Notes: a model not told the origin generated them from the letters alone. 64,000 nt of DNA from Penelope pileata (GCA_013396635.1 WBMW01005063.1:248001-312000), one strand, 5' to 3'. Counted from the stretch's first letter, positions 48,608 to 61,662 are shown. Numbers and translations are program-made.

Positions 48608-51600
48608 GTAAAGACTAAAAGATGGATGTTAAAATCGAGTTCTACCATGTGTATAGTTTGGGTGGGCACAGCTGTGTTAAACAACTTAGCAGAAGTCTGG
48701 CAGCAAGTAATGAACACCTGTAGCCCAGGAGAACTCCCATGACAGCATTTTCTCTAGTTGTTAAACCAGTCTTACCTAAACATGAACTGTACTACCTGAA
48801 AACACCCAAATCAGTGACTTTTTGTTTTTCTACCAGTAAGTGCTACATCAACAGGTATAAATTCCATCATACTGGCATTTTCAGCTTTAATTTGCACAGG
48901 ATTAGTGTTTTCTTCTTAGAACTCCCTAAGATTTTATGGTCCTTTAATGAGTTACTAAAAGGGATCCAGATTCAGTAAGCCCCTGACAGATGTTTGATAT
49001 CATCATCGTTCTTGTTCTTTTCAGAGACAAGACAATTGGGATTACGTTTTGTGGTCTGGTTTGTGGTGTTTATGAGAATTTAACTATTTCATTCCTTGTC
49101 GTATGAAGACACTAAGACATGGATGCTATTCCTGCTAAATTGTTGCTGATTTTGTTCTTCCCCTTGCATTTTGACAAGCATAACCACCACACTGTGTATC
49201 CTGTATATCACCTGTGTTTACTCTTCAATGACAGAACAGGGCTTAGCAAGCAGCAGCATTCTGCAGATGAAACAGTGTCAGCCAGTAGGTGTTATGGCTG
49301 TACATACTTGGATGACACGATGCCCATCCTTTGGATATAGCAATAATTATCACTTCTTTTTCCTTTACCCTAGTACACTGGTGTCTGTACAGAGATAGGA
49401 CTAATTTCATTTTCTGAGAGGGCCAGCACCACCTTCAGTTCTATAGGTTTGGGAAGGAAGCGTGGCAGACACAGGGTAAGAGAAACATCATAAAGCCAAG
49501 GATACCAAGGTGGCAAAGAAGAACAGACATGTAGGTAGACATCCAATTCAATTATTTTTACCAGAACAAGAGAAAGGTTTAAAAAAAAAAAAAAGCCAAC
49601 ACCACTACCACCATCAAGCAACAATTTTTAAAAAAGAAAAAGAACACTTATTTTGAGATAGCTTTAAGAAAATGCCAAACAGCACAAATATCTGTCATTC
49701 TCTTCCTTCCTGGCAGAGCAACCAAACACTGTGAACACACTTAGAGTAACTCATGTAAATCACACAGCCCTCAAATATGACAGAAAATTGATCCTTGCGT
49801 TTCAGCTAAAAAGCACACCTCAGCTATTAGCACCAGCTCTCTATGCTTTGACTTTATTGACTCCTACAACTATAAGTATTGTGGAATATTTCCCAATAAC
49901 TCATTTGTAGGTAGTAAAGTAAGATTATCCACTAGAAAAAAAGTTTTATAATGCTATTACCTTAAGTATCCCATGTTGCTTACCTGTCTCCAAAGATTCC
50001 TCAGTAACTGTCTGGTAAAGCTCCCTGTCTGGAAGCATCTCCCTACCAGAACCAGCCTCTCACAGATTTTCTTCTCAAGAGTTCACTGCCTTTTTCATTC
50101 CTTCTGAATTGTGAAAAAGAAAATCTCTAATGACACTTAAAAGATGCTTTTTTGAAAAATTATTCTGCTCTTGCTTATCCACCTTAACAAAATTAAAAGG
50201 CTCCTGTATCTTTGATTACTTACAAACACAGCTCTTTCAGCATATTACGTTTTTTACTAGTTTAGTGGGGTACAAGGGCTGGAGGAGGCAGGGTACTTAT
50301 TTGTTAAAGCTCGATGCTAACTCTCTAGGCTGTTTTTGCAATAACTGCAGCTGATTCAAAGCCATTGCTTACAAGGTTCGACAAGAGGACGCTCCCCATC
50401 CCAGAATCCAATCAGGTTTTCTCATTAATCAATGCTCAAGAGCTGGAAGTTTCCTGTTTCCTAATCAGATGTGCGAATGCTGCTAGAATCCAATCACTTC
50501 TCTTTTTGAAGTGAACTGAAAACATCCTATTTAACCATACATCTTTTACAGGGCTTAAATTGGATTTCATGGAAAGAGGGAATCATTTTCCTGTCTCTGT
50601 TTGTATTTCTCTCTCTTCTCCGTGTTGCATGTAGTGGTCATTTAGCCATGCCTTTAGTTACCTCAGTCAGCAGTGCTTTTTCCCCCACTTAAGTGCTATC
50701 TGTTTGCAATTTCCATATTTGCTGCCACCTTGTATTTTCTTTCCTTCCTCCTCCCTAGGTTTCTTTAACAGAGAGAAAGGAGGAGAGGGTCTAAGCTCAG
50801 CATAGGGCTATCTCTGCATTTACAAGTTGTGCAAGACAGCAGGAAGCTATCTGCAGAGCAAAACAGCTTGCTGGAGAAGTGACAGCCAAACTATACAAGT
50901 TTGAGGAGTTTTACTTCAGAGTAACTACAATGACAATCCATTAATGACTTGAGTACATCAGGCGCCACTCTTGAATACATCTGCTACTTCATTTTCATTG
51001 GAAAGGAAACCAGTCTGCATGTTCAGAGACTACTCTGTGATACAAACCACAGCATGATAAAAGACAACATTATTGCAGAATTTCCTTCAAAAACAGATTC
51101 TAGAGCTAAGCTGTTCATGTAGACACACCCTAAGTCACTGAAACCAAAGCAATTGAAGTTTTAGTTACAATTTTCATACAGTCAACTTCATCAAAAACCA
51201 CAGTTAAAGAATGTTGGACCTTGGTTATTGGATAACAGCACAGAGCTTTTATCCAGGAGACAAGAGACCTGAGTACACTTACCATGTCAACATGAGGAAC
51301 TTCAGCCAGTGTGTGCAGCCACGCAGACTGCACCATCACTGGCTAACGCAGTAAGGAGACAGTATACTAGATCGCTTCCGTAGAAGCTGACCTAAATTCA
51401 AGATGTAGAGGGCCAAAATACGTAAACTAGAAGACAGGTCAGTCGGCTAGGAAGAAAATGAAAAGGCTTGCATTTTGTTCCCACAGCAGTTTAGGTATTT
51501 CAAATTGCCCAGTCACTGGCTGAAGAAAGCAGAAATCATACTGTGAGCAAGCTCAAGGCTCAGGTAAAGTACGCAGTTCCTTGCCTGACAGAAAGTAGTA

Positions 51601-51638
51601 TACTGGCATGCCAGACTTAAAGCAATCTTGCACCTTAC
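48608..51638. other. noncoding sequence, nothing recognised
   Basis: AT-rich with an A14 run at 49581-49594. A C/T-rich patch lies at about 50,590-50,760. No gene is supported. Confidence 0.5.
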
Positions 51639-51753
51639 GTGTGCCACTGAGAGGCTTAAGACAGAACGTGGACACTGCTGCAGCTTGTGTTTGGCCTGCA
51701 GCAGAGCAAGGTAGGTGTTCCAGACATCCACCTCTTTTTTCAATTTCTCCAAA
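51639..51753 (-). other. possible coiled-coil-coding exon (unidentified)
   Basis: On the minus strand an acceptor-like tttttgaacaag ends just before 51753, and a donor gtaagg starts at 51638. The 115 bp are open as one base plus 38 codons. The peptide begins LEKLKKEVDVWNTYLALLQA and continues KHKLQQC, with Leu/Val spacing that suits a coiled coil. It lies upstream of, and on the same strand as, the 43.2 kb candidate exon, whose N-terminus is also charged and helical. The end phase (0) matches the inner acceptors of that exon (after gactacag or cttgcag), not the outer one. This is suggestive only. Confidence 0.22.
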
Positions 51754-54700
51754 CTTGTTCAAAAACCTCAGGAATGCTGCACTGCAGAAAGCAGGTATTT
51801 CTAGGGCTTTAAGGGTACTGGAAAATGAGCTATATAGCGTGCTTCCTCGACTGGGGCATCTATGCTCCACCTGTGTCTTACAGACAAAATAGAGCTATTG
51901 TTGGCTTCTGCCCTGTGACATCTGGGGATGGTCTGCGCTTGATTAATTCAGTGACTTTCTTAGCTCAGTAGGGACATATGGAATGAGGCACCTACTCTGA
52001 TTGGTACTATCGCTGCTGAAACAACACCCTTTACATTCCCTCCTCCTCCCTCTTTTTCTTAGTTACGTGGAGAATCCACCAGTTTCTCACATTCTTTGCA
52101 TTTGGCTTTGTTTAAAGCAAAAAGGCCATGTGACTCAAGGGACACTTATAATGTCTGTCTCATTCTGAGTCCTAAGGGTGAACAGTAGCAGAGAAGATAG
52201 CAAACAAGAGAGGTCTCAAGTTTAGCTTTAATTTTGAAAGAACTGACTCTTTTGCTAACGGAGCTTATTAATTACCATGGGATCCTTCAAAACAAGAAGT
52301 AACATTTTTATGATTATTCTTTTTAATGACAAATATTTTTCTTTAGGGTAAAATGCCGGACTGGTAACTCGTGAAAATTTCATACAGTAAACAAATATGA
52401 ACTTGAGAGGAATTCATTGTCACGAGTATATGAAAAGGATTGCTTGCACCCAGGGAATGTTTCTCTTTGTTGGTTTAAAAGGCCTTTTAATCTGCATCTG
52501 ATTTTGTCCTAAATATTAAAGCAGCTTTTTCACTGCATTCAATGCTGGGTGATGCATGCCTTACACAAAATTTTATCCTGGCTCAGGCTTTGAGCTAGCT
52601 GCTAGTGGCAATGGAATATGGAGCTGTCAAGTGCTGTGCTATTTCAGACTTGAACTACATGAGAGACCGAAAGCACTTACACTTCTGATTCTGTACGGTC
52701 TGTGTCACTGGAGGTCCAGTCTGTCCTCTCCCACAGGTGAAAACCCTGCGAAGTATCACTATCTGCCCTGCCATCATACCCTCCCCCTGGACACTCCATG
52801 TTGGCTACCATTAGAGACAAGATACTGTGCTAGATGGATCTGACAATGGCTGTTGTTATGCCTTTTGTGTTTTTCTGAAGTTTAAGGAGATCATAACTAC
52901 CCCACTTTATCACAGGAACCCTTAAATTATACCTTTGGCTGAGCTCAGTAGAAAGGCCAAAACCTGATATTCTTCCTGCCGTAAGCAATGCAATTGTTCT
53001 TGGTTCCTTAAGTGAAAGTTCCATTAGGTTTTAACACAGAAAATGGAAGAATGAAGAATTTTAAGTGTTTTCTCCTTCTCCAAGGTTATCTTTTGGATCA
53101 GACTGAGGTTTTCCAGAGTACAATAATCTCCTCCTAACTGCCCAAGTGCAACAGAGGAAACCTGCTGCTAGTCATATGAGCAATGACTCTTCATATAACA
53201 TCATTCCTGAGAGACTGGCAGAGATCAGCAGAAAGCCTCTGTGTCAGCTGAGCTACCGTAAGATGTTGGCAGGCAAAAAACCTGCAGGAATATACATATC
53301 TACTTTGCGTAAGAAGCAACTATCTTTAACAAAACCTTATCCCTAGGTCTACATACGCAAATTATATTTCTATCAAAGAGACAAAGGCAAAATAAAAAGC
53401 TAGCATTTTACTGTAGAGCTGTAATTATTCGCATTGCTTTCTTCCAAACAATGTGAGAAAGCATACGGTAAAACTGTGTAGTGAGTAAATTCTACCTTCC
53501 AGCTGGAAGGCTTCCAGACTAAAATGCTTCCTGATGAACACATAAGCTAGGTTTTCAGTCAATGAAACTATGACAAGATTTTGAAACACCATTTCAGAAC
53601 CTTTTGGACAGCACACAGAAGAAGTAGAATTGGTTATTTGTATGGTGTTCAATATTCTTTAGTTATGGAGTGGCTATTTTGCATTGCCTCCCAATTAGAG
53701 GGAAAGGTTCGCACAAAGTCCAGTCTGTGTTTCAATTACGTTATGTATGTGTTCTCAGGCTTTTTTGCCATTTATCATGTTAACCGAAGATGCCAAGGAT
53801 CCAAGGCTCTTGTATTCATCAGAAATCAGCATACAACAGACTGGTTTCTGAACTCAGTTGAACAGCACAGATCCAAACGTGTACTACTACCTGTCTCCAA
53901 AGTGAAACTTTTCCATCCAAGGAATCATCAGCTTTTGTTCACCGGTCTTTGCCACAATCTCTTAATCTGGCACTCAGAATGACCAGTTGGTGGAAACTAC
54001 AATAACTCCAGTGGTGTACACAAAGTATCAGCTGGGGCTTAGTGAAAATCTTGGTCTTAATGAAGTTAATAGCAGAATTCCCACTGATTGCAGTGGGACC
54101 TGAGACAGAATGTGACAGCTGCATATAAACGAGGGCAGACTGGGAACAGCCTTTCAGCTCATTGTACTTCCTTGGAAACATACAGAGCCTTTCATACGTC
54201 CTTTTGTCCACTCCAGCTTCTCAAAGGAGATTTACAATTACCTCGAGGCTAATGCTGAGTGGTACGAATACGGCTGATTTTTAGTTCTCTGTTGTCTAAG
54301 AAAAGCAAAAATGAAATGTTGTCTCAGGACTGTTTCAGATGAATGTTTCATGAACTTTCTAGACAAATATATTGCTAAGATTACTAACTGGGCAAAAATC
54401 CATAAGATTCAAAATGTCTGGTGATGCAGTTTAAAAATACCAACATCTTGTTCATTCAAGTAAAAAAAAAAATTTTGATTTTAAAATTTTGTAAAGGGTA
54501 TTTTATAAAAGAATTTATTTTCGACATGAACTAGCTGGAACAATGCTTATAAAAGTTGTAGAAACTTCCTCTTCCCAGGAACAGCTCTTGTTTGTTGAAA
54601 ATTTGACCTTCAGATGGCATGAGGCTGGCAAGATGGGTCACAAGCTGCTTCTGGACTCCCTCCTAAAACAAGTGCACTGTGGCCATCTAAAAACACAGAA

Positions 54701-55801
54701 GGGAATTGGGTTCAGTAACCCCAGCTGACAGAACTGCTCCTCTTGTCACATGGCTGCTGTACCCTAAGCAGGGGGAGAGGCAATCCAGGACTCCTGGGAC
54801 AAAACAGACACTGAAAACGGACTTTCCTTCAACTAGGTTTGTTAAATGCTTACACCTTTGTTGTACTTGCATAGAAGAATGTTCAGAATTTCCTCCTTGT
54901 TCTTAGATTTCTATGCTAGCAAAGCAGTTTATTAGTGCTGCACCGAGTCACACAACTCTGTAGGGTTACCTAAACGTGCCTACGATAAATGCATCTTACC
55001 TTCTCCTTTTCCTACTGTATCTTTGCTGTTATAGTTCGTATCACAGGTGGTCATTCAGCAGGAAGAATGAGGTCAGGGTCTTCTAGTTCTCTTTGAAGAA
55101 GGTAACAAAAAGCTAACCTGTTTTTTCTTGATTTAATTACCTATCCTGGGAGGAAAGATCTCACACTGGTTCTGTTACTGTTACTTTGCTTCAGCTGCTA
55201 CTTGAGGCCATTGTACAGTATGCCTCAGATATGCCTTCAGGCTGTTTTGGACTGCTGAGATCTTTTTTTGACACCCTGAGAACTGCTGATGAGTTTCACA
55301 CCCCTGCGGCAATGCAACCTGTCTCCTTGGCAGCTAAAAATGACGCTGCACTGGTTGGACTGTTCTCCGGCACGGTTCATGCATTCTTTTCTTGGCACAC
55401 AGTTTTCAACAGGTGTAACCATGCTCCATAAGAGGCCCGTGGTAGCAGCCTGTACTACAGTAATTGCTTAAAGGAGCTGCTCTTTTAGAAGAAATGATGC
55501 CTGCATTGTCATGCTGGCTACTGATCGTTGCCTGGCACCTCTGCCCCCAAGGCAGGAGTCCAAGCAACTTGTGAGAGGGCACTTTGCCATCGCAGCAGAT
55601 GGACATGAGCGTAAGCAGCTCAGGGACTCTGTCTGCACATTGAGCACAGGCATTGAGGGCATGATTCCTAGCCAAGAGTACTGCAACTGCTGTTTATCTT
55701 CTGCTTACCAACCAAGAGTTTGGAGAATATGTCATTGCTAATTAAGACCTGGGCTGGCCTCACATTCAAAAGCATAAAATATGACTATGCAAAACAAGTG
55801 T

Positions 55802-55823
55802 CTGCCTGACTTGAGTCAGGCAG
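55802..55823. repeat. 22-bp inverted repeat with 2-bp centre
   Basis: ctgcctgact and agtcaggcag are exact reverse complements separated by two bases. Confidence 0.88.
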
Positions 55824-55940
55824 CAAGTCCTAACAGGGGACAAGGGAGCTATCAGGATGAAATCTGCACTGGAGCTGCCCAAAATGGTCTGTGAAGGAAA
55901 TAATACCCTAAAACACTGCCATTTCACCGGATTCATGAGG

Positions 55941-55969
55941 GAAAAAAAGAAAGAAAGAAAGAAAAAAAG
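55941..55969. repeat. (AAAG)n / A-rich microsatellite
   Basis: Purine-only tract with four AAAG-type units flanked by A7 runs. Confidence 0.9.
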
Positions 55970-58194
55970 TGTAAACAGCAATATCACTGTTAATATTTAT
56001 TTTTGCTCAAAAGAAGTCCAACTTGGCATACAAAGGTATGTGGTTGAAATGGGTAAAAACTTAGACCCAGTATAAGAAGAAATCCTGATTGTAAATTGCA
56101 TGAATTTATGGACCAATATCTGAAAGGAAGTTTAAAAGCACTTTTGTTTGGCAATTGTAATACCTGAAAGAAGAAACTTGCTCTAAATAAGAAGATTAAA
56201 TCACATTCACTAGGAGAAAACTCAAACAACCTAATGGATCTTTTCCTCTCCCCATTCCACAAGTCAGGGAAGATGTTGCCTGAGGCGCAGTGGGACTACA
56301 AGTTTTGTAATGCTTTTGAAAGGCTGTGCTAGCATTAAGTGCTTCAGAAGCCTTGTCCTTATACAGAGAAGATACGAAGTGGAAAACCAGACACTATGTT
56401 ATCCAGACAGTGATGTCTAGACCTGCTTCTGCCAGTTGGAGCCGACCACAATGTCAGATGACATGATCAAGGACATGCTGAAAATATATTGGAAATGTGT
56501 TAAAATTGGATTTTGATCTTGCCATCATTATCTGAGTTACAAGCCAAATATTCATTAAGAATCATAAGAACTTGCACCCCCCCCACCTCCTTAACCATTT
56601 TAGTATTAAAAGCAATGAGGGTAAGAAAAGAGGTCAAGTACTTGCTTTTCTGATAAAAATGGAAATTATAAGCAGATAGAAGGAAAGCAAGGGAATAAAA
56701 ACTACAAATCCAAAATATAGAGCGTTTCACTGCATGACACTTTAGTGAATATTTGAAACACAGCACTGTAACAGGAAAAAAAAATAAACAAACAACTGGC
56801 CACAGAAGTGAAAACCCAGGGAGCAAAACTGAAGGACAAGCACAGCTCACACAAGCTCCCTTGTAGGTTTCTTTCTCTTATAATGAAGGGTAAAAACAGA
56901 AAGGACACTGGGAAAGGAAGCTAGATGTTTCTAACTTTGTATTGGTATACATTACAGGAAGCATACAACAAGCAGAAGTTTGTTGTGTGAATACAGAGAG
57001 CAGGAGAACAAGCTCAAGTGACAAACTTCATGTTGTATCATTAAAGGAGGGTGTTGGAACACTCTGCTTGATCTCCAGCTTTATGCAAAAAAACTGACAG
57101 CATTCAACTGTCTTCACCAAAATGCCTTTCCACAGTTCTACCAGTTTTCAAAAACAACGTATTCTTGACAGCTACTTTCATTACCACTACATTTGTATCT
57201 ATATCAATATTTGAATTTATATTTAATACTTTTATGAGAGGACCTTCATACATAAGAATATAATTTATCAGAAAAAAATAAAATGTCATAAAAATGTTGC
57301 GAAGCCATCACAACCCCTTGCAACATTTCATGTAATAAGGTAAATATTTTGGGATACAAAGTAAATTAAAATAAATGTGTGGTTCTGTCCTTCATCCTCT
57401 GTTACTGTGCAGTTTCTCCTACCCTGAATATTTCAAGTCTAACTCAAAGTACAGTGAATTTGGTAAGTGAAATAACCTCTTATAAAGCACTTTCCAAGTC
57501 ACTCAGTTTTCATTTGAGCGTCCTGTACACCAGTTGGACAAGCGTAACTTATCTTCTCATATTGCTTTGCAGTGCAGACAGAACCCCTCCACACACCAAC
57601 AAATTAATTAAATGGATATTCTCTGCTTACTTGATGTAGGTCAGCTCTCAGGCTGAAGATGATGCATTAGCCTCATCCTCTCTGCTAGCTTGCAAAGTAT
57701 CTAATATATGGAGAGTCGGCTTGGCAAAAATGTAGAGGAAAATTATTTTTCATCACAAAACCCAAGTACAAGGTAGTGTGATGGGGTTTTGTAAGGAATT
57801 TTCTGGAGGATAGGCAGCATTTGAAGAACATTAGGTGAAACAAGAACCTGAAGCAAGTAGCCAGTAGTTGAACAGCAGCTAGCACTTGATGGCAAACAGC
57901 CAATGAAAATGCGTATTACCAAGTCTTGTCTTTGGTTTCCCCCCAACCCCACCTTCCATAGTATCCAAGTCAAGGCTAATAAGGAGAGGAAGCACCTGCA
58001 AGTCAGGCACTCTGCAGTCAGAGTAGCTCTCTGAAAGGTCTCCAGATGCTTGCAAAGGTGCCACAGCTGCACAAGCCATGCACGATGAGGGTGGGCTATC
58101 TCAAAATGGGCATCCAAAGAAGCTTAAAATGCATACTGAGGCTGGACACTAGCATAGAACAACGAGGCCGTTCGAGGTTGTTTGGTCCCTCTTC

Positions 58195-58221
58195 CTGTCT
58201 CCAGCTTCTTGCTGGAGACAG
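58195..58221. repeat. perfect GC-rich 11-bp stem-loop
   Basis: ctgtctccagc pairs exactly with gctggagacag across a 5-base ttctt loop. The stem is GC-rich and would be stable in RNA or as a cruciform. No gene is nearby to explain it. Confidence 0.88.
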
Positions 58222-60262
58222 ATTCGTGTGTCTACCCTCCCACAAATTTACCTATTTCCTGTCTGAGGCTTGCTCTAGCTATTCACCTCAACTTCCATTC
58301 CACCAGCCCTTCTCTAGCGTGACCATCCAGACCATCTTTTTCCATCCTGCATAAAAATTCTTGTACCCCCGAGCTCCAGCAAAGCAGGTCTTGCACACCA
58401 GCTCTTGGAAATGGAGAGCTGCACTGATGAGGGTTCATATGGCCTCTCAGCATCACAGGAGAGGCTGCCTGCCCTCACCTGGCCGCTGACACAAGTAAAG
58501 AGCGTGCTGGAGCCTTGGGCCCTCCTCGTGTCCTCTTCCTCCAGGAAGATAAACCCATAGTAACTAGTGCACGCTTTTCACATGGCTACTACCAGAGAGA
58601 GGAAAGAGAGGAAAAATGGAAAGGTGGAGTAAATAATCAGATGGACTTTCCTTGGGCTTTCTCACACACCTGAGGATATTTCAAGAACTTATTCTGTGCT
58701 ACGGAGGAAGGTGGGGGAGCAGGTGCTATCTGAAAGCAGCTGTTATACGAAATACTAAGCACAAGGATGTGTTTGAAATGTGACCCTGACCTACTCTGTG
58801 CTTCACATTTTGCTGGAAAATGCTTTTATCTGCTGCAGATCCACAGATTTTAGCCCTTTCCTGAAAGAAAGCGTCTGTGACCTGCCTTTGAAATAGCTAG
58901 CAGGGACTATTCTTTTTCTTTTTAAAACGCAGTTGAAAGGGGAGATGATGAAACAGCATTGAATAAAATATGAATTCTTGGAGCAGCACTCAAGTTATAT
59001 ATCTATCACGAACTGCCCTACCCATGGAGCTATGTTCATATTCCTATTATCTCACAGGCCCAGTCAATCTCGAGTTCTTTTCAATATAACAATCCAGATT
59101 ACACCAGAGTGTCTGGAGAGCACTGAGCATGCATATACCTGATCAACCACCAAAACCAGGCAAGAAAACGGGACACGTGGGTCTGAACTCTGTAAGACAG
59201 GAAAGGAAGGTGAATCTAATTCTTTACAGGCTATTACATACAAGGGAAATGGCAGGGTGAGGTAGTCTTGCTTCCAAAAGAAAATGACATCTCCTACTGC
59301 ATTTTGTCCCATCTGTCCAGCTCACAAGGCATTTAACCAGGCGGAATGACTTTTGAGACTTAGTCACGGGATTGTCCAATTGCTGGATCTTTAATGTGAA
59401 GCCCATCAAACTCAGGTTATGAATTCATTGTTACCTTAGCTTGATATCAAGACAAGGCAGAGTAATGTGAACTCTGGCAGAAGAGGGAAAAGAACTTTCA
59501 GTTGTAGCTGAACTCTGAAAGTGAACAGCAGTCAAAGGACCAGCATTCAGATCGTCATGCAGAGAAGGAAAAGCAAAGGAGTTCCTTGCATATTTAAGCT
59601 CACAAAAAAGGGAAAACTGAAAAAGGGAAAACACATAAAAATATAATAAAAATGTTGTGAGCACTAAACTCTTTTAGATTTCTTACTAAGTAAGTGTGCT
59701 CCAGCAAAGCAAGGATAATCTGAAGTGCTGGTTCACTAGTTAATATGTTACATAAATTCTTGATTCAGAATTCTACTGGGAATAATTGTCATTAGGCACT
59801 GTCACCTACCAGAGATAGTTATGAAGGATCTAAATAGAGTAGGAGGATATTAAACTTTTCATTTAATACTACCTATCTGCTGTCTCATGGTCTAGATGAG
59901 ACTTTTCCGTGATAAATTTACTTAACTGAAAAGGAAGAGCTGCTACTTGCTACACGTTTTTGGCCAATTCTTTTTCCACTTGTCTTTTTTTGCTATTTCA
60001 CACCATATGCTCTGGAAGCATTCGCTACTAGAGAGGAAAAATATGTTATTTATTGAACCAAAACAGTTCATGCAGCTTTATATCCTATCCTTGGTAGTAG
60101 TTAGCATGAGTTACTTCACACAGAATAGGATGGAAAAGAAACAAGAAATACTATTTAAAAATTCTGAATAGTAGGCTCAATAAGAAAATTCTGGCTTAGG
60201 CTCAGGACGAATATGCCCCAAAACATCACGATTTACTATCATTTAAATGATATCACATTATA

Positions 60263-60312
60263 TCATATATATATATACACACGTACATATATATATACAT
60301 ATATATATAAAT
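60263..60312. repeat. (TA)n microsatellite with CA/CG interruptions, flanked by 11-bp direct repeats
   Basis: Alternating AT with a short acacacgtac interruption. The word atatcacatta occurs just before (60250-60260) and just after (60314-60324). Confidence 0.88.
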
Positions 60313-60376
60313 AATATCACATTAATATTTGTCAGTTCTCTCTAATTTTAGTTCCAGTAGTTTGGTAATACGGGGG

Positions 60377-60442
60377 CCATTTCAACTCATATATTCCTAA
60401 GCAGTATTTCCATTTCAACTCATCTATTCCTAAGCAATAATT
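60377..60442. repeat. 33-bp tandem duplication
   Basis: Copies start at 60377 and 60410, each beginning ccatttcaactcat and containing attcctaagca, with a few mismatches. The low divergence suggests a fairly recent duplication. Confidence 0.9.
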
Positions 60443-60594
60443 CTCTCCTCTTACTTCCTCCTCATTCACCAAGCACGAGTTAAACTGCTTGTGAAACATG
60501 CTGCTTTCTACCTGTTACCAAGAAATTTCATCTACGTAATACATAAAATTCTACCATCGAAGAGTTTTTTAATAAAGACCTAGAGAACCATCAC

Positions 60595-60621
60595 CACCAA
60601 TTTTTCAAGTTAACGTTTATT
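60595..60621 (-). promoter_or_regulatory. possible polyadenylation signal (minus strand)
   Basis: On the minus strand AATAAA (60621-60616) is followed about 15-20 bases later by a G/T-rich ttggtggtgatgg. That is the usual arrangement of hexamer and downstream element. It lies just past the stop of the minus-strand frame at 60634-60882. Either motif alone is common in AT-rich DNA; their spacing makes this worth recording. Confidence 0.3.
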
Positions 60622-60633
60622 TTGGCTCACGGT

Positions 60634-61116
60634 CTAGTCCGACGCTCCAAACCACACTACCTCCAGCCTGCATTTGAACAGCAAGCCGATAGCTTTCTGT
60701 TTAATAGCTCTCGGTCTTTTTTGGTTTAAATTCCCAAAGTCAGATGCAAATCCCTCACATTGCCTCCTTTCCTCTTCACTGCTCTGCTCAGATAAATTCC
60801 CTCCCACACCACTTCCACTTCTGTTACACTTTCTAAAGCAGAAACGAAGCGTGGATTTGTAACATAAGCAGTAGGTCTTCATAATGGTTCACCCAACACA
60901 GACGGTCATGCACATGGGTTATGCGTTCTGTTCAACATCAGTGTTTTTGAGAACAGACTTCTCCTCACGCTTCCATTCTTCTGGAATTGTGAAAAATCGG
61001 TGGCCTTGATTAGGTAGTTTGTCAAACAGGCTTTGATGAGATGAGTAGCTGGAAGGATATTTGACTACTTTTGCATCTGCGCTCTCCAGCAGAAACAGCT
61101 CATCAGTTGAACGCAT
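60634..61116 (-). other. two consecutive minus-strand open frames before a poly(A)-like signal (unidentified)
   Basis: The frame at 61116-60919 starts with ATG (MRSTDELFLLESADAKVV...) and has 65 polar, protein-like residues ending ...EQNA. The frame at 60882-60634 reads ...GGNLSEQSSEEERRQ... and ends ...EVVWFGASD, 12 bases before the AATAAA. A possible acceptor (ctgctttag) lies near 60,839 at the start of the second. The two are in different frames with stops between, so they would have to be joined by splicing or belong to an mRNA tail. No domain is recognised. Confidence 0.2.
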
Positions 61117-61377
61117 ACGTTTTGGCAGCAGGAAGTATGGGATGAAATGTCATGAGATGGTGCTGGATGATATGCAAGATTTCCTGACGTAATTCACTTA
61201 ATTTTTCTAAAAGCTCTTAGTACACGATGCTTCGGTAAACTTAATATATAATATCTGACTTTCATAACTATTTTCAAAATTACAAATAATTTGGAAATAA
61301 CAAATTTCTTCTATGAAGCACTATGAAAATTTATTACATCACAAGCCTTAGGGAGATGCCAGAAAATCCCCCTTTCA

Positions 61378-61662
61378 TTAAAAGTGCATTAGGTGCTGAA
61401 TGAATCTATAAAACCACGCGCACAGACCCATACATTGCCCGCCTGAGGAATAAGATCCATGAAGTTTGTGGCTGGCAATCTGTTGTTGAGATGGAACATT
61501 AATGTCATAGAAAGTATCTGCTCGTATCAGCAAGACCACCGTCATAAACATTACAGAGCCATCTCCTGCCGTTAGTAGCATTTCACAGGAATCATCACAG
61601 ACAGCACAGAAAACAGATCCACTAGAGAAATGTGCAGCTATCTCCAATGGATGGTCCTTTCT
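61378..61662 (-). other. minus-strand open frame, faintly WD40-like (unidentified)
   Basis: The frame opens near an acceptor-like ttcacttaag at about 61663 and runs to a TAA at 61378. Its early part (FSSGSVFCAVCDDSCEMLLT then AGDGSVMF) has the rhythm of a WD40-type beta-propeller blade, but no WD pair or other blades are seen. A pseudo-motif by chance is quite possible. If real, it would lie upstream of the 60.6-61.1 kb frames in the same transcript direction. Confidence 0.15.

Larger units (their letters stand above)
51754..60249. other. noncoding sequence with short hairpins and simple repeats
   Basis: No gene is supported. The longest frames (53581-53982 plus, 57743-58117 minus) have no recognisable domain and are Cys/His/Leu-rich, as chance translations often are. 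Hairpins at 55.8 and 58.2 kb and an AAAG repeat are listed separately. A C-run of about nine lies near 56,577. Confidence 0.5.

Noticed and set aside
53495..53510. 16-bp perfect palindrome (ccttccagctggaagg); another at 46367-46382
   Set aside because: About one palindrome of this size is expected per 64 kb by counting, so neither is remarkable alone.
53581..53982. 133-codon plus-strand frame
   Set aside because: Composition typical of random translation, with no recognisable domain or splice context.
57743..58117. 124-codon minus-strand frame with overlapping frames on both strands
   Set aside because: Three frames overlap in the same DNA, and none shows domain-like features. Local GC-richness reduces stop codons.
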